A DNA stretch of 64,000 bases from Lewinellaceae bacterium. GTDB taxonomy: Bacteria > Bacteroidota > Bacteroidia > Chitinophagales > Saprospiraceae. Position numbers and translations under genes: made by a program. Numbering within the stretch: the first letter of the stretch is position 1; every line of letters starts with the position of its first letter. The stretch covers positions 372,001 through 436,000 of the forward strand of contig JACJYN010000004.1 in NCBI GenBank assembly GCA_020636095.1, given 5' to 3'. Shown here in pieces: positions 33,789 through 42,634 of the stretch. The notes below the pieces were generated by a model that was not told the DNA's origin, did no database searches, and saw only the letters and a list, made by a program, of their open reading frames with translations.

Positions 33789-35501
33789 TCAATGCGCGTG
33801 AGCAGACCCGGCGCCACGCGGCACGCGAATGTCCTCAACGATATCCTGTACTTCCTGAGGCGGAGCCGGCGTGAGGCGTGAAACGACCAGGGAGATGATC
33901 AGGTTGACGGTCATAGCCACCGTACCGAAGCCTTCCGGGGAGATGCCGAACCACCAGCCATCTTTCAGGCCGGCGACGGCGTCTTTCCCACCATCGAAAG
34001 TACCGAATTTGTACTTCAACATGTACCACAACATCAAGGAGATGCCAACGACCATGCCTGCGATAGCGCCTTCGCGGTTCATCCGCTTGTCGAACACCCC
34101 GAGTACAATGGCCGGGAAGAAGGAGGCGGCGGCCAAACCGAAGGCCAGCGCCACCACTGCGGCGACGAATCCCGGAGGGTTGATCCCGAAATAACCGGCG
34201 ACGATAACTGCAAATACAGCGCCGATACGCGCCCACAACAGTTCTCCTTTTTCCGTAACATTCGGATTGATCTGCATTTTGATGAGGTCACGAGATAATG
34301 CCGTGGAAATAACCAGCAACAAGCCGGCAGCAGTAGATAAGGCGGCGGCCAAACCACCGGCGGCCACCAGGGCGATCACCCAGTTCGGAAGATTGGCAAT
34401 TTCCGGGTTGGCCAAAACCATGATGTCCCGGTCAATCGTCAATTCGTTTTTGCCGGCATCGGCTACGTATTGAATGATGCCGTCGTTGTTTTTGTCGGTA
34501 AAGGCGATCAGCCCAGTTTCTTCCCATTTGGAGAACCACACGGGCATGCTGCTGTATTGTTTGTCACTTACGGTGTTGATCAGGTTGTAGCGGGCAAAAG
34601 CGGCGATCGCCGGAGCCGTCGTATACAGGATGGCAATGAACAAGAGTGCCCAGCCGGCCGAGATACGGGCGTCCTTCACCCTTGGTACTGTAAAGAAACG
34701 TACGATTACGTGGGGCAGCCCGGCTGTGCCGACCATCAATGCAAAAGTGATGGCAAAAACATCAGTCATCGTTTTGGTGCCGTTCGTATATTCGGCGAAG
34801 CCGAGTTCGGTATTCAGTTGATCCAGCTTATCCAGCAAAGCCATGCCGGAGCCGTCCGATACATCGCCGACCAGGCCGAGCTGAGGGATAATGTTACCGG
34901 TCATGGCCAATGAAATAAATAAGGCCGGGACCATATAGGCAAAAATAAGGACACAGTACTGAGCTACCTGCGTGTAGGTAATCCCTTTCATCCCACCCAA
35001 TACGGCGTAGAAGAATACGATGGCCATGCCAATGTACACTCCGGTAGTAATATCTACTTCCAGGAAGCGGGAGAAGACCACTCCCACACCGCGCATCTGC
35101 CCGGCAACATAGGTAAAGGAAACAATGATGGCGCAAATAACGGCCACCGTGCGGGCTACGTTGGAGTAATACCGGTCGCCGATAAAGTCGGGGACGGTAA
35201 ACTTACCGAATTTTCGCAGATAGGGCGCCAGGAGCAAGGCCAGTAAGACATAACCTCCCGTCCAGCCCATCAGGAACACGGCGCCGTCATACCCCATAAA
35301 GGAGATGAGCCCGGCCATAGAGATAAAAGAAGCGGCCGACATCCAGTCGGCAGCGGTCGCCATACCGTTGGCAACCGGGTGAACGCCGCCGCCGGCGACG
35401 TAAAACTCGGAGGTGGAACCTGCTCTCGACCAGATCGCAATACCGATGTAGAGCGCAAAGGTGAGGCCCACTATAATGAAAGTCCAGGTTTGAACACTCA
35501 T
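33789..35501 (-). CDS. actP: ActP-like cation/acetate symporter (VC_2705 subfamily)
   Basis: A 570-residue SSF-family symporter with about 13-14 membrane helices. Family parts: STSEFYVAGGGVHPVANGMATAADWMSAASFI near the start, GLPHVIVRFFTVPRVKDAR, and NELTIDRDIMVLANPEIANLPNWVIALVAAGGLAAALSTAAGLLLVIS. A loop around residues 336-347 (DKNNDGIIQ, D336 onward) resembles a Ca2+-binding EF-hand loop; similar loops occur in this subfamily. It should take up acetate or related acids with Na+ or H+. It is translated after the DUF4212 small subunit gene 36 bases upstream. Confidence 0.92.
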   Translation of the reverse strand: MSVQTWTFIIVGLTFALYIGIAIWSRAGSTSEFYVAGGGVHPVANGMATAADWMSAASFISMAGLISFMGYDGAVFLMGWTGGYVLLALLLAPYLRKFGKFTVPDFIGDRYYSNVARTVAVICAIIVSFTYVAGQMRGVGVVFSRFLEVDITTGVYIGMAIVFFYAVLGGMKGITYTQVAQYCVLIFAYMVPALFISLAMTGNIIPQLGLVGDVSDGSGMALLDKLDQLNTELGFAEYTNGTKTMTDVFAITFALMVGTAGLPHVIVRFFTVPRVKDARISAGWALLFIAILYTTAPAIAAFARYNLINTVSDKQYSSMPVWFSKWEETGLIAFTDKNNDGIIQYVADAGKNELTIDRDIMVLANPEIANLPNWVIALVAAGGLAAALSTAAGLLLVISTALSRDLIKMQINPNVTEKGELLWARIGAVFAVIVAGYFGINPPGFVAAVVALAFGLAAASFFPAIVLGVFDKRMNREGAIAGMVVGISLMLWYMLKYKFGTFDGGKDAVAGLKDGWWFGISPEGFGTVAMTVNLIISLVVSRLTPAPPQEVQDIVEDIRVPRGAGSAHAH

Positions 35502-35537
35502 AATTCTTTTTGTTTAGTTGGTTGTTGAAGGATAAGT

Positions 35538-35801
35538 TTAGATCTCATCAAATTCGTACTTCTTGTCCAGCTTGTTCATCAGGTTCACGTAGACGAAAAT
35601 CAGGATGACAAACACATAGATGGACCCCTGCTGGGCGAACCAAAAGCCCAGCTTAGCGCCTCCGATGCGGACGGCGTTGAGCGGCTCCACCAGGAAAATC
35701 CCAAATACATAGGACACCAGGAACCAGATGGACAGGAGGATCAGCACATACCTGATGTTTTCCTTCCAGTATTGTTTTGCTCTGTTATCTAGCGACGACA
35801 T
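35538..35801 (-). CDS. DUF4212 symporter small subunit
   Basis: An 87-residue protein with two membrane helices (about 17-37 and 49-72) and the conserved GxxxVEPLNAVRIGGAKLGFWFAQQGS core of DUF4212 proteins, which precede ActP-type symporters and are named as their small subunit. The gene ends 36 bases before the symporter start. Role in stabilising or gating the symporter is from family context. Confidence 0.9.
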   Translation of the reverse strand: MSSLDNRAKQYWKENIRYVLILLSIWFLVSYVFGIFLVEPLNAVRIGGAKLGFWFAQQGSIYVFVILIFVYVNLMNKLDKKYEFDEI

Positions 35802-35855
35802 GGTCTTAAAGTTTTGATGAAAGAATAGTGATATTTAAATAATTGAATGTATATC

Positions 35856-37145
35856 CTACAAGAAAATGTGCGCCTGCAGGCGGATTTGGGAGACATCCTG
35901 AATGTTTCCGCTCGCATCTAAACCACCCTCCCGGACATCATTGCTGATGGTGTGATACTCCAGGGTCAGCTTGGCGTTGTGGCCGAGGATGAAGTAATTG
36001 AGGCCGACGTCCAATCCAAGAACATTATCATTAAAACCTTCGTAACTGGCGGATTGAAGGGCCACATAAGGCATGAACTTGGAATCCGGGAGCTTATAAC
36101 CTACATGGCCATAAATGACGGAGCCGGTGCCTGCCCAACGGCTGACGTAATTTTCTCCGTAGTTGAAACGCATGAAAGATGCATAGGCGTTCAGGCAATC
36201 GTTGCCGAACAGCGGCATATCCAGGAAGGCGTCGGCTGCAAAGTGGATGACATTTTCGTGCTCGCCGTTATTGTTGTTGTACATGCCGTTGGGGTGAGCG
36301 AAGAATCCCGCGCCAATGCCGAAAATCTTTTTGGCGCCCAGATAGCTGCCCACCTGATAAGGTAATTTCGTAGATTCTGTATCCCAGAAGTTGTAGCGGA
36401 AATAACCCTCTATAATGGTGTTCCCGGTAGGGTCGCCGCTCTTATCGTCTTGTGAGAAACCATCATAGGTCAGCCCGCTGTTCTTGTCTCCCCGGTCGTT
36501 TTGGAGGCCATTAATGCCCGGGTTGTTGAATGCCAGGCGATAGTCGAATTGGCCGATCTGTCCCTTGGCGTAAATACCGAGGTGGCGCGCAAACTGGTCG
36601 GTGATGGCCAGGGAGTGCCAGTGAACAAAAGGCCTGGCCTGGTCCAGCGTCATGAAGTTCAGCGTACTTTGGTTGGCCAGGCGGGTCAGTCCTTTCCAGT
36701 AGTGGAGGCCTCCTCCGATGTAAAACGCATCATCATTGGAAACTTTGAATTCTGTCCACGCATCGTGCAGAAAAAGCTGTGGGGAATCCCCGTTATTGCC
36801 CAGCGAAGTCAGGTTGTCAGGCGTCAGGTTGTTGAGGCCAAAATGGGTCAGAATCAGAAACCGGGGAGATACCTGGGCATACGCCAGAAAACGGGAACGG
36901 CGGACCAGGTTGGTAAGCTGAAGCTTGGAGTTATCCACCGCCAGGTTGTTGGTCTGGAGCCATTGCTGATGCCAGATGATGAATCGTACGTACTTCTTGC
37001 CATCTTCCGATAGCTTCAACGTCAGAGGCTTGTAAGAATGGTCAACCTCTGGCTTCTCCGCATTTTCCTGGGCCAGCGCCGTCAAGCTGAGGCTGAGGCA
37101 AAAAGCCAGGAGGGGGAGCAAACGGAGTAAATGTTTCGTGTCCAT
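35856..37145 (-). CDS. outer membrane porin, paralog 1
   Basis: A 429-residue protein: signal peptide (residues 1-25, ending ALAQ), then EVDHSYKPLTLKLSEDG and a long series of alternating amphipathic strands typical of a phosphate-selective-porin-like barrel, closing with a C-terminal aromatic/hydrophobic end (IRLQAHIFL). It is highly similar over its length to the next gene upstream, so they are a tandem duplication. It lies upstream of the DUF4212-symporter pair, so it likely lets the substrate through the outer membrane. Specificity is not shown. Confidence 0.85.
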   Translation of the reverse strand: MDTKHLLRLLPLLAFCLSLSLTALAQENAEKPEVDHSYKPLTLKLSEDGKKYVRFIIWHQQWLQTNNLAVDNSKLQLTNLVRRSRFLAYAQVSPRFLILTHFGLNNLTPDNLTSLGNNGDSPQLFLHDAWTEFKVSNDDAFYIGGGLHYWKGLTRLANQSTLNFMTLDQARPFVHWHSLAITDQFARHLGIYAKGQIGQFDYRLAFNNPGINGLQNDRGDKNSGLTYDGFSQDDKSGDPTGNTIIEGYFRYNFWDTESTKLPYQVGSYLGAKKIFGIGAGFFAHPNGMYNNNNGEHENVIHFAADAFLDMPLFGNDCLNAYASFMRFNYGENYVSRWAGTGSVIYGHVGYKLPDSKFMPYVALQSASYEGFNDNVLGLDVGLNYFILGHNAKLTLEYHTISNDVREGGLDASGNIQDVSQIRLQAHIFL

Positions 37146-37185
37146 AAACTGTGTTTTAAGATGAAAGATCAGCTCGAATGCCTGG

Positions 37186-37217
37186 CTAAAGTATATAGTT
37201 ATCTATATATATACAAG
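37186..37217 (-). promoter_or_regulatory. porin promoter
   Basis: On the minus strand CTTG (complement of 37214-37217), a 20-base spacer and TACTTTAG (complement of 37186-37193) match the Bacteroidota promoter with one mismatch in each box. The spacer contains the TATCTATATAT phrase shared with the acs upstream region. The leader would be about 35 bases. The rest of the 401-bp gap 37146-37546 holds only a GC-rich hairpin and no gene. Confidence 0.6.
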
Positions 37218-37479
37218 TTTTTCTCTAAAAATTTTCAGTTTTGGTCGAAATAATATGTCATCTTTCCCGGAGTAAGAAGGAATAGACTTTGGTCTGGTGT
37301 ACTTGTTTTAAGGGTTTATTTGGAAATGAGGAACGAAAGATGGTGTAGAGGGGTGTCGGTTTGCTAATAAAATATGTGTTGGTTTATATATGTTTCGGGT
37401 TGGGGGAATGGACATGAGTGAATGGCCACGGTTCGGATGGATGCAATTCTGGGGTATGGGCTGGGGTTGTGTCCGCCTG

Positions 37480-37511
37480 CCTGCCCGGCCACGGCCGCAC
37501 GGCCGGGCAGG
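37480..37511. repeat. GC-rich hairpin upstream of porin 1 / after porin 2
   Basis: CCTGCCCGGCC (37480-37490) and its exact complement GGCCGGGCAGG (37501-37511) form an 11-bp stem with a 10-base GC-rich loop. It lies 35 bases downstream of the second porin's stop, so it may stop or slow transcription between the two porin genes. No T-run follows. Confidence 0.7.
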
Positions 37512-37546
37512 TTGTACGAGTTAGAATTCAGGTGATCACGCTTGCG

Positions 37547-38842
37547 CTACAGAGCAACCTGGGCTTGTAGCCGGACGACTTTTATATCATTGGGTGCGCC
37601 GGTTACGGGGTCGCCGCCGCCTTCCCGGGCGTCGTTGAATACGGAGTGGAATTCGAGGGTGAGTTTAGCGTTGTGGCCGTTGAGGAAATAGTTCAGGCCC
37701 AGGTCTACCGCCTGGATATCTTCGCTCAGCCCATCGTAGCTGGCGGATTGCAGGGCCATATAGGGCATAAAGCGGGAGTGGGGCAGTTTGTAGCCCACTT
37801 GTCCGTAGAAGGCCTGGCCGGTGCCGGCCCAACGGCTGACGAAGTCTTTTCCGTAGTTGAAGGTCATGAACGCCACGTAAGCATTGAGGCAGTCATCCTG
37901 AGTAAGCGGCATGTCCAGGTAGGCATCCAGTGCGTAATGGAAGACGTTTTCATGCGCCCCGTTGCTGTTGTTATACATACCGTTGGGATGGGCAAAAAAG
38001 CCGGCGCCGACGGCCAGCACCTTTTTACTGCCCAGGTAGGTGCCCGTTGCATTGGGGATCTTGGTGGATTCTTCATCCCAGAAGTTATAACGGAAGTAGC
38101 CTTCAAGAATGGTATTGCCCGTGGGGTTCCCGCGTTGGTCCGAATGCTCAAAACCACTATATTCCAGGCCGGTGTCTTTGGCGCCGTAATTTTGCTGCAG
38201 GCCGTTCCTGCCGGGATTGTTGGCGGCCAGGCGGTAATCGAACCTCTTGAACTGCCCCTTAGCATAGACGCCCAGGTGCCGGTTAAACTGGTCGGTAACT
38301 CCTGAGGAATGCCAGTGGACAAAAGGGCGGGGCTGGTCAAAGGTCATGAATGTTGTGGTGCCATGGCTGGCGAGCCGGGTCAGGCCCCTCCAGTAATGCA
38401 GGCCGCCGCCGAGGTAGAGGCCGTCGTTATTGGTAAGTTTGTACTCCGCCCACGCCTCGTGCAGGAAGAACTGAGGCGAATCCCCATCGTTGCCGAAAGC
38501 AGTAATGTTATTGGGCGTCAGGTTGTTCAGCCCGAAATGAGTCAGGATAAAGAATCGAGGAGACACCTGCGCATAAGCCATGACCCTCGACCGGCGAATG
38601 CTGTGGGTAAGCTGGAGCCTGGAGTCCCCGGTGGCCAGGTTGTTGGTTTGTACCCAATGCTGGTGCCAGAAGAGGAACCGGGCGTATTTGCCGCCATCTT
38701 CTGATAATTTTAGTATTATGGGCTTGTAGGAATGGTCAACCTCAGGTTTTTTTACCTCTTCCTGGGCGAAAGATAAGGGAGTGGCTAGCAGGTAAAAAAC
38801 GGAAATCCATAGTAGCCGAATAAAGTGTTTCATGTGTTTCAA
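37547..38842 (-). CDS. outer membrane porin, paralog 2
   Basis: A 431-residue barrel protein with signal peptide (1-27, ending SFAQ) and the same EVDHSYKPIILKLSEDG opening, HYWRGLTRLAS, GAGFFAHPNGMYNNSNG and FNYGKDFVSRWAGTG blocks as paralog 1. The two differ at many positions but align over the full length, so the duplication is old rather than recent. It may have a different substrate range or expression. A family E repeat lies 80 bases upstream of its start. Confidence 0.85.
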   Translation of the reverse strand: MKHMKHFIRLLWISVFYLLATPLSFAQEEVKKPEVDHSYKPIILKLSEDGGKYARFLFWHQHWVQTNNLATGDSRLQLTHSIRRSRVMAYAQVSPRFFILTHFGLNNLTPNNITAFGNDGDSPQFFLHEAWAEYKLTNNDGLYLGGGLHYWRGLTRLASHGTTTFMTFDQPRPFVHWHSSGVTDQFNRHLGVYAKGQFKRFDYRLAANNPGRNGLQQNYGAKDTGLEYSGFEHSDQRGNPTGNTILEGYFRYNFWDEESTKIPNATGTYLGSKKVLAVGAGFFAHPNGMYNNSNGAHENVFHYALDAYLDMPLTQDDCLNAYVAFMTFNYGKDFVSRWAGTGQAFYGQVGYKLPHSRFMPYMALQSASYDGLSEDIQAVDLGLNYFLNGHNAKLTLEFHSVFNDAREGGGDPVTGAPNDIKVVRLQAQVAL

Positions 38843-38923
38843 TTTGTGATTTAAATAAATAAAGCCTTCATGGACTTCAGCGGAGAAGGCATGAAGCTGT
38901 AGTATTGCATCAATAGTTTCGTG

Positions 38924-39036
38924 GGCTACCCGTCTAACGTTGGACTCGGTTAGAAGCAGGTAAGCCCAAGCAGCCTGCCGCGGTTGCGAACCGCGAATAC
39001 CGAACCGCGAACTCGTCCAACCCTGGAATGGTAGCC
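38924..39036 (+). mobile_element. family E 113-bp element, copy 2, with 8-bp target duplication
   Basis: A 113-bp element between exact direct repeats GTTTCGTG at 38916-38923 and 39037-39044. The left end is GGCTACCCGTCTAACGTTGG and the right end is the complement of GGCTACCATTCCAGGGTTGG, so the ends are imperfect inverted repeats. It is the inverse of the copy at 8164-8276, with the same length. It lies in the 422-bp gap 38843-39264; I see nothing else there apart from the leader of porin 2. Confidence 0.9.
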
Positions 39037-39264
39037 GTTTCGTGTGATGTTTATTTCAAAACCAATGTGATGGATAAACCTTTGGGGGGTTGGGGGTAGC
39101 GCCAGGAAGGCGGGCGCAATGGCCTGAATCAAGCTCTTAAATAGCTGTCCTTTGGTTGATGGAAGCGGAGGGTATTTACGGGAACGGGCTGTTTAGGATG
39201 CAATATTTAGGAAAAAAATGGCAATTAATTCGGAAAGAGAAGCCCGGGAAGGGTAAATGAGGGG

Positions 39265-39555
39265 CTATATTACTTTAATGAGGGTTTTGATAATCTCATA
39301 ATATTCCTCTTTACTCAGAGAATAAAGCGAATTTTTCCCATCTCTTTCAACATTTACCACATCTTTGTTTTTGAGGATACGCAGGTGGTGAGAGGCAATG
39401 GCCTGTTCGATCTTCAGCTGCTCATATATATTGGTGACCGTCATTTCCCCATTGTTGTACAACAGGTCGAGGATAGCTATTCGGATGGGGTGGGCGATGG
39501 CCCGTAGCGTTTCCGTGGAATCTTCTAAAAAATTAGCGTTGAAGTGTGTTTTCAT
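39265..39555 (-). CDS. ArsR/SmtB-type winged-helix regulator
   Basis: A 96-residue regulator with the ArsR fold: LRAIAHPIRIAILDLLYNNGEMTVTNIYEQLKIEQAIASHHLRILKNKDVV gives the helix-turn-helix (about 36-62), followed by the wing (VERDGKNSLYSLS). It has no Cys at all, so the metal sites of ArsR/SmtB/CzrA are missing and it probably senses something else or a redox-independent signal. It is divergent from the cNMP-CBS gene at 39746 and lies at the edge of the acetate locus. A -7 box TATATTTG lies at 39582-39589 on its strand, which makes autoregulation plausible. Confidence 0.88.
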   Translation of the reverse strand: MKTHFNANFLEDSTETLRAIAHPIRIAILDLLYNNGEMTVTNIYEQLKIEQAIASHHLRILKNKDVVNVERDGKNSLYSLSKEEYYEIIKTLIKVI

Positions 39556-39580
39556 TTCTCCCTTACTTAATCATACTAGA

Positions 39581-39603
39581 ACAAATATAAACATGTATTT
39601 TTG
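39581..39603. promoter_or_regulatory. overlapping divergent -7 boxes and shared motif
   Basis: TATATTTG on the minus strand (39582-39589) faces the arsR-type gene and TATTTTTG on the plus strand (39596-39603) faces the cNMP-CBS gene. The region also contains the 14-base string ACAAATATAAACAT found upstream of acs. A regulator bound here could control both directions. -33 boxes are not clear. Confidence 0.45.
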
Positions 39604-39745
39604 TAAATATACTCAAAAGAGGGAAGTTATTAATTCGGGGTATTCCAAACTTCCAGGGTTTGAGTGGTGGCTTTCAGGCCGGAAATAGGGCGGAAAGCCA
39701 ATAATACGGTTCCCTTTTTTTTAGAAACCACCAGAATGTATACCT

Positions 39746-41680
39746 ATGGAAAATACCATTCCACGCCGAGTATATGACTTTTTAAAAGAGTTTCCACCTT
39801 TCAATTTACTGGGCCGCGATCTGCTGATGCGTATCTCAGAACGCGTCCTGGTCCAGTACCGTCAACCCGGTGATATCATCTTCCGGCAAGGAGACCCTCC
39901 CAATACGCATATTTATATTGTACGGGAAGGAGCGGTGCATCTTTTGTGGGAAAAGGATGGCGAGCCGGCCCTGGTGGAGCAGTGCGATGAAGGGGATGTC
40001 TTTGGGATAAGGCCCTTGCTGGCGGAGGAAAACTACGCCCTAACCGCCAAGGTAGTGGAAGAGTCACTCATCTACGCCATCAATGTGGAAGGGTTTCGGG
40101 AAGTACTGGAAAATAATCCCAAAGTAGCTTTTTATCTGGCCAGCACATTTGCTTCTGGTGTAGGAGAGAATTACCGTCGGCAGGGTAAACCCATGCTCTT
40201 TCTGGATCAGGAAAAGATGGCCGATGTCAATTATCCTTTGGTGGAGGTACAGTCCCTGGAAAAAAGTAAAGATCCGGTCACTTGCTTACCGGATACCTTT
40301 ATTCGGGAGGCGGCAGTCATTATGAGCCGAAGAGAAGTGGGCTCGGTGATTGTCGTCGATGAAGCCAGCCGGCCGTTGGGTATTGTAACGGATAAAGACC
40401 TCAGGTCGAAGGTGGCGACCGGCCAGGTCGGGTTGGAAAAGCCGGTAGCCGAGATCATGTCCAGCCCGGTCATTACCGTTGGGCCTGATATCACTGTTGC
40501 CGATGTGCAGATCGAAATGGTGAAAAACCGCATCAACCACTTGTGTATCACCGAGGACGGAACCTCGGCCAGCCCGGTTATCGGCGTACTCTCCGAGCAC
40601 GACCTTATGGTGGTTCAGGGCAATAACCCGGCCTTACTCATTCGGGAGATTCGCCGGTGCCGGACTGGCAAAGAATTGCGCCATATCCGGGAGCGGGCGG
40701 AAGATTTGATGAAAAAATACATTTACCAGGAAGTGGCGATCGCCTTTATTTCAACCGTGATGTCAGAGGTCAACGACGAGCTCATTACCCAGTCCATTAA
40801 GCTCTCTCAGGCTGAAATGGATGAAGAAGGGTACGAGCGCCCTTCCGCCGGCTTCTGCTGGCTGGCGCTTGGCAGCGAAGGGCGGCAGGAACAATTGCTG
40901 CGCACCGACCAGGATAATGCCCTCATCTTTGAAAATGTCCCGGAAGCAGATTTGGAGCCGACAAAAAAATACTACCTCAAGCTGGCCGAAAAGGCGACCC
41001 ATTTACTCAATGAAGTGGGCTACGATTTTTGCCCGGGAGATATGATGGCCAGCAACCCCAGTTGGTGCCTTTCTCTGGAACAGTGGAAAGCACAGTTCTC
41101 AACCTGGATTTTCGAGCCAAGCCCGAAAGCGGTGATGTATTGCACCATATTCTTCGATTACCGCCCCATCTATGGAATGAAGGAACTGGCGACAGCACTG
41201 ACGGAGCATATTTTCGAAAATATCGGAGGGCAAGCCATCTTTCTCGGGTTTCTGGCCAAGGATGCCCTGCAAAATCCGCCGCCCTTGACCTTCTTCCGCA
41301 ATTTTGTGGTGGAAAACGGCGGAGAGCACAAAGACGAGTTCGATATCAAGGCCCGGGCCATGATGCCGTTGGCGGACGCCGCCCGGGTACTGATCCTGGA
41401 CGCTAAAGTGGGTAAGATTAACAATACTTTTCGCCGTTTTGAAAAGTTGGCAGAACTGGAGCCGATCAACAAAGAATTGTACGAACAGGCCGCCGATGCA
41501 TACGAAATCCTGATGCGGTACCGGGCGCTGCAGGGGCTTAAAAATAAGAATTCCGGACGCTATTTCAATCCTTCGGAATTATCAAAAATGGAAAGGGTCA
41601 ATTTGCGGAATTGCTTCCAGCCTATCAAGGAATTGCAAACTTTACTGACTTTGCGGTATCAGCTGGCTTACCTGGGGTAG
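39746..41680 (+). CDS. cNMP-binding, CBS and DUF294 nucleotidyltransferase-like protein
   Basis: A 644-residue cytoplasmic protein. Residues about 20-145 form a cyclic-nucleotide-binding domain (PGDIIFRQGDPPNTHIYIVREGAV). Residues about 165-300 hold two CBS domains (EVGSVIVVDEASRPLGIVTDKDL and HLCITEDG...GVLSEHDL). Residues about 330-470 are a DUF294/GlnD-type nucleotidyltransferase domain with LGSEGRQEQLLRTDQDNALIF, and the rest is the DUF294 C-terminal helical domain. In gammaproteobacteria the same protein and an exonuclease sit beside actP/acs/crbS, so this is a conserved part of the acetate locus; its biochemical role is not known to me. Confidence 0.9.
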   Translation: MENTIPRRVYDFLKEFPPFNLLGRDLLMRISERVLVQYRQPGDIIFRQGDPPNTHIYIVREGAVHLLWEKDGEPALVEQCDEGDVFGIRPLLAEENYALTAKVVEESLIYAINVEGFREVLENNPKVAFYLASTFASGVGENYRRQGKPMLFLDQEKMADVNYPLVEVQSLEKSKDPVTCLPDTFIREAAVIMSRREVGSVIVVDEASRPLGIVTDKDLRSKVATGQVGLEKPVAEIMSSPVITVGPDITVADVQIEMVKNRINHLCITEDGTSASPVIGVLSEHDLMVVQGNNPALLIREIRRCRTGKELRHIRERAEDLMKKYIYQEVAIAFISTVMSEVNDELITQSIKLSQAEMDEEGYERPSAGFCWLALGSEGRQEQLLRTDQDNALIFENVPEADLEPTKKYYLKLAEKATHLLNEVGYDFCPGDMMASNPSWCLSLEQWKAQFSTWIFEPSPKAVMYCTIFFDYRPIYGMKELATALTEHIFENIGGQAIFLGFLAKDALQNPPPLTFFRNFVVENGGEHKDEFDIKARAMMPLADAARVLILDAKVGKINNTFRRFEKLAELEPINKELYEQAADAYEILMRYRALQGLKNKNSGRYFNPSELSKMERVNLRNCFQPIKELQTLLTLRYQLAYLG

Positions 41681-41756
41681 AAGGGAATAGGGGACGAACC
41701 TGTGAGTGGGTTAAAATTGTTATACGGCTAAATTTGTATGTACGTTGTACGAGGCT

Positions 41757-41778
41757 GTCCAACGCTGGAAGGGTAGCC
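41757..41778 (-). repeat. solo end of a family E element
   Basis: The complement reads GGCTACCCTTCCAGCGTTGG plus AC, matching the end of the two full family E elements with two differences. The sequence beyond it does not match, so this is a remnant or a solo end. It lies in the 131-bp gap between the cNMP-CBS gene and the exonuclease gene. Confidence 0.6.
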
Positions 41779-41811
41779 ATTCATTTAATACAACAATATA
41801 ACCAGCTAACC

Positions 41812-42504
41812 ATGATTTTCAACTGGGTTACAAAAATACTGGGCACTTCTCGCGATCATCCGGAATTCTGGAGGCAATATCTGGCCAGTTTCGATGGAAC
41901 CCTGGGCAAACGAACGCCCATTGAAGAGATCGGCTTCGTCGTCTTCGACACCGAGACAACCGGGCTGGATTCCAGAAAAGACCGCATCTTGTCTATCGGC
42001 GCGGTCAAGGTACAAAACTGGCAGATTGACCTGCGGCAAAGCTTGGATTGCTACGTGCAACAATCCTATCAACCGGTTGGAGAAACGATCGAAGTGCACG
42101 GCATTCTGCCCGGAACCCATAATGAGTATAACATCGATGAGATCGAAGCCGTTAAGCAGTTCGTTGGATACTGCCATAACAGTATCCTGGTGGGGCATCA
42201 TGTTGCTTTTGACATATCCATGGTCAACCAGGTACTGAAAGGCATGATTGGGCAAAGGTTGGTCAACAAACGCCTGGATACGGCTGCCCTTGCCGTCCGG
42301 GTATCCGAAAAAAAGGACTATGAGCAGCCGGGAACCTACGGCCTGGATACCCTCTGCAAGAAGTATAAGATTCCTATGAGTGACCGCCACACTGCCGCCG
42401 GAGATGCCTTCATCACAGCTGTACTATTGATGAAATTACTGGCGCGGCTTAAAAGCCGGGGGGTGAAAACGATGGGGGATTTGTTGAGGGGCCCCGGGTT
42501 TTAG
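41812..42504 (+). CDS. DEDDh 3'-5' exonuclease (DnaQ-like)
   Basis: A 230-residue exonuclease from ATG 41812 (MIFNWVTKILGTSRDHPEFW); the frame continues far upstream into the preceding gene without support. Exo I is VVFDTETTGLD (about 43-53), Exo II has HHVAFDISMV (about 126-135) and Exo III has HTAAGDAFIT (about 194-203), giving the DEDDh set. It is a stand-alone DnaQ-family protein and, together with the upstream cNMP-CBS-DUF294 gene, is a known partner gene pair at acs/actP loci. Why a nuclease is linked to acetate use is unclear. Confidence 0.88.
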   Translation: MIFNWVTKILGTSRDHPEFWRQYLASFDGTLGKRTPIEEIGFVVFDTETTGLDSRKDRILSIGAVKVQNWQIDLRQSLDCYVQQSYQPVGETIEVHGILPGTHNEYNIDEIEAVKQFVGYCHNSILVGHHVAFDISMVNQVLKGMIGQRLVNKRLDTAALAVRVSEKKDYEQPGTYGLDTLCKKYKIPMSDRHTAAGDAFITAVLLMKLLARLKSRGVKTMGDLLRGPGF

Positions 42505-42634
42505 TGGGTGTATGGAATTCGTTGTTCGCACTTCGCACTATGCCAACCGCTAACTGCTAATCGTCAAATACTGAATAGTTATTCCCTTTTTTGTAATTTC
42601 GCCCGCTCCGGATGGAGGACAAAATCATTTCAAT

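Noticed and set aside
37547..38842. Recent duplication of the porin gene
   Set aside because: The two porins align over their full length but differ at many positions in DNA and protein, so the duplication is old.
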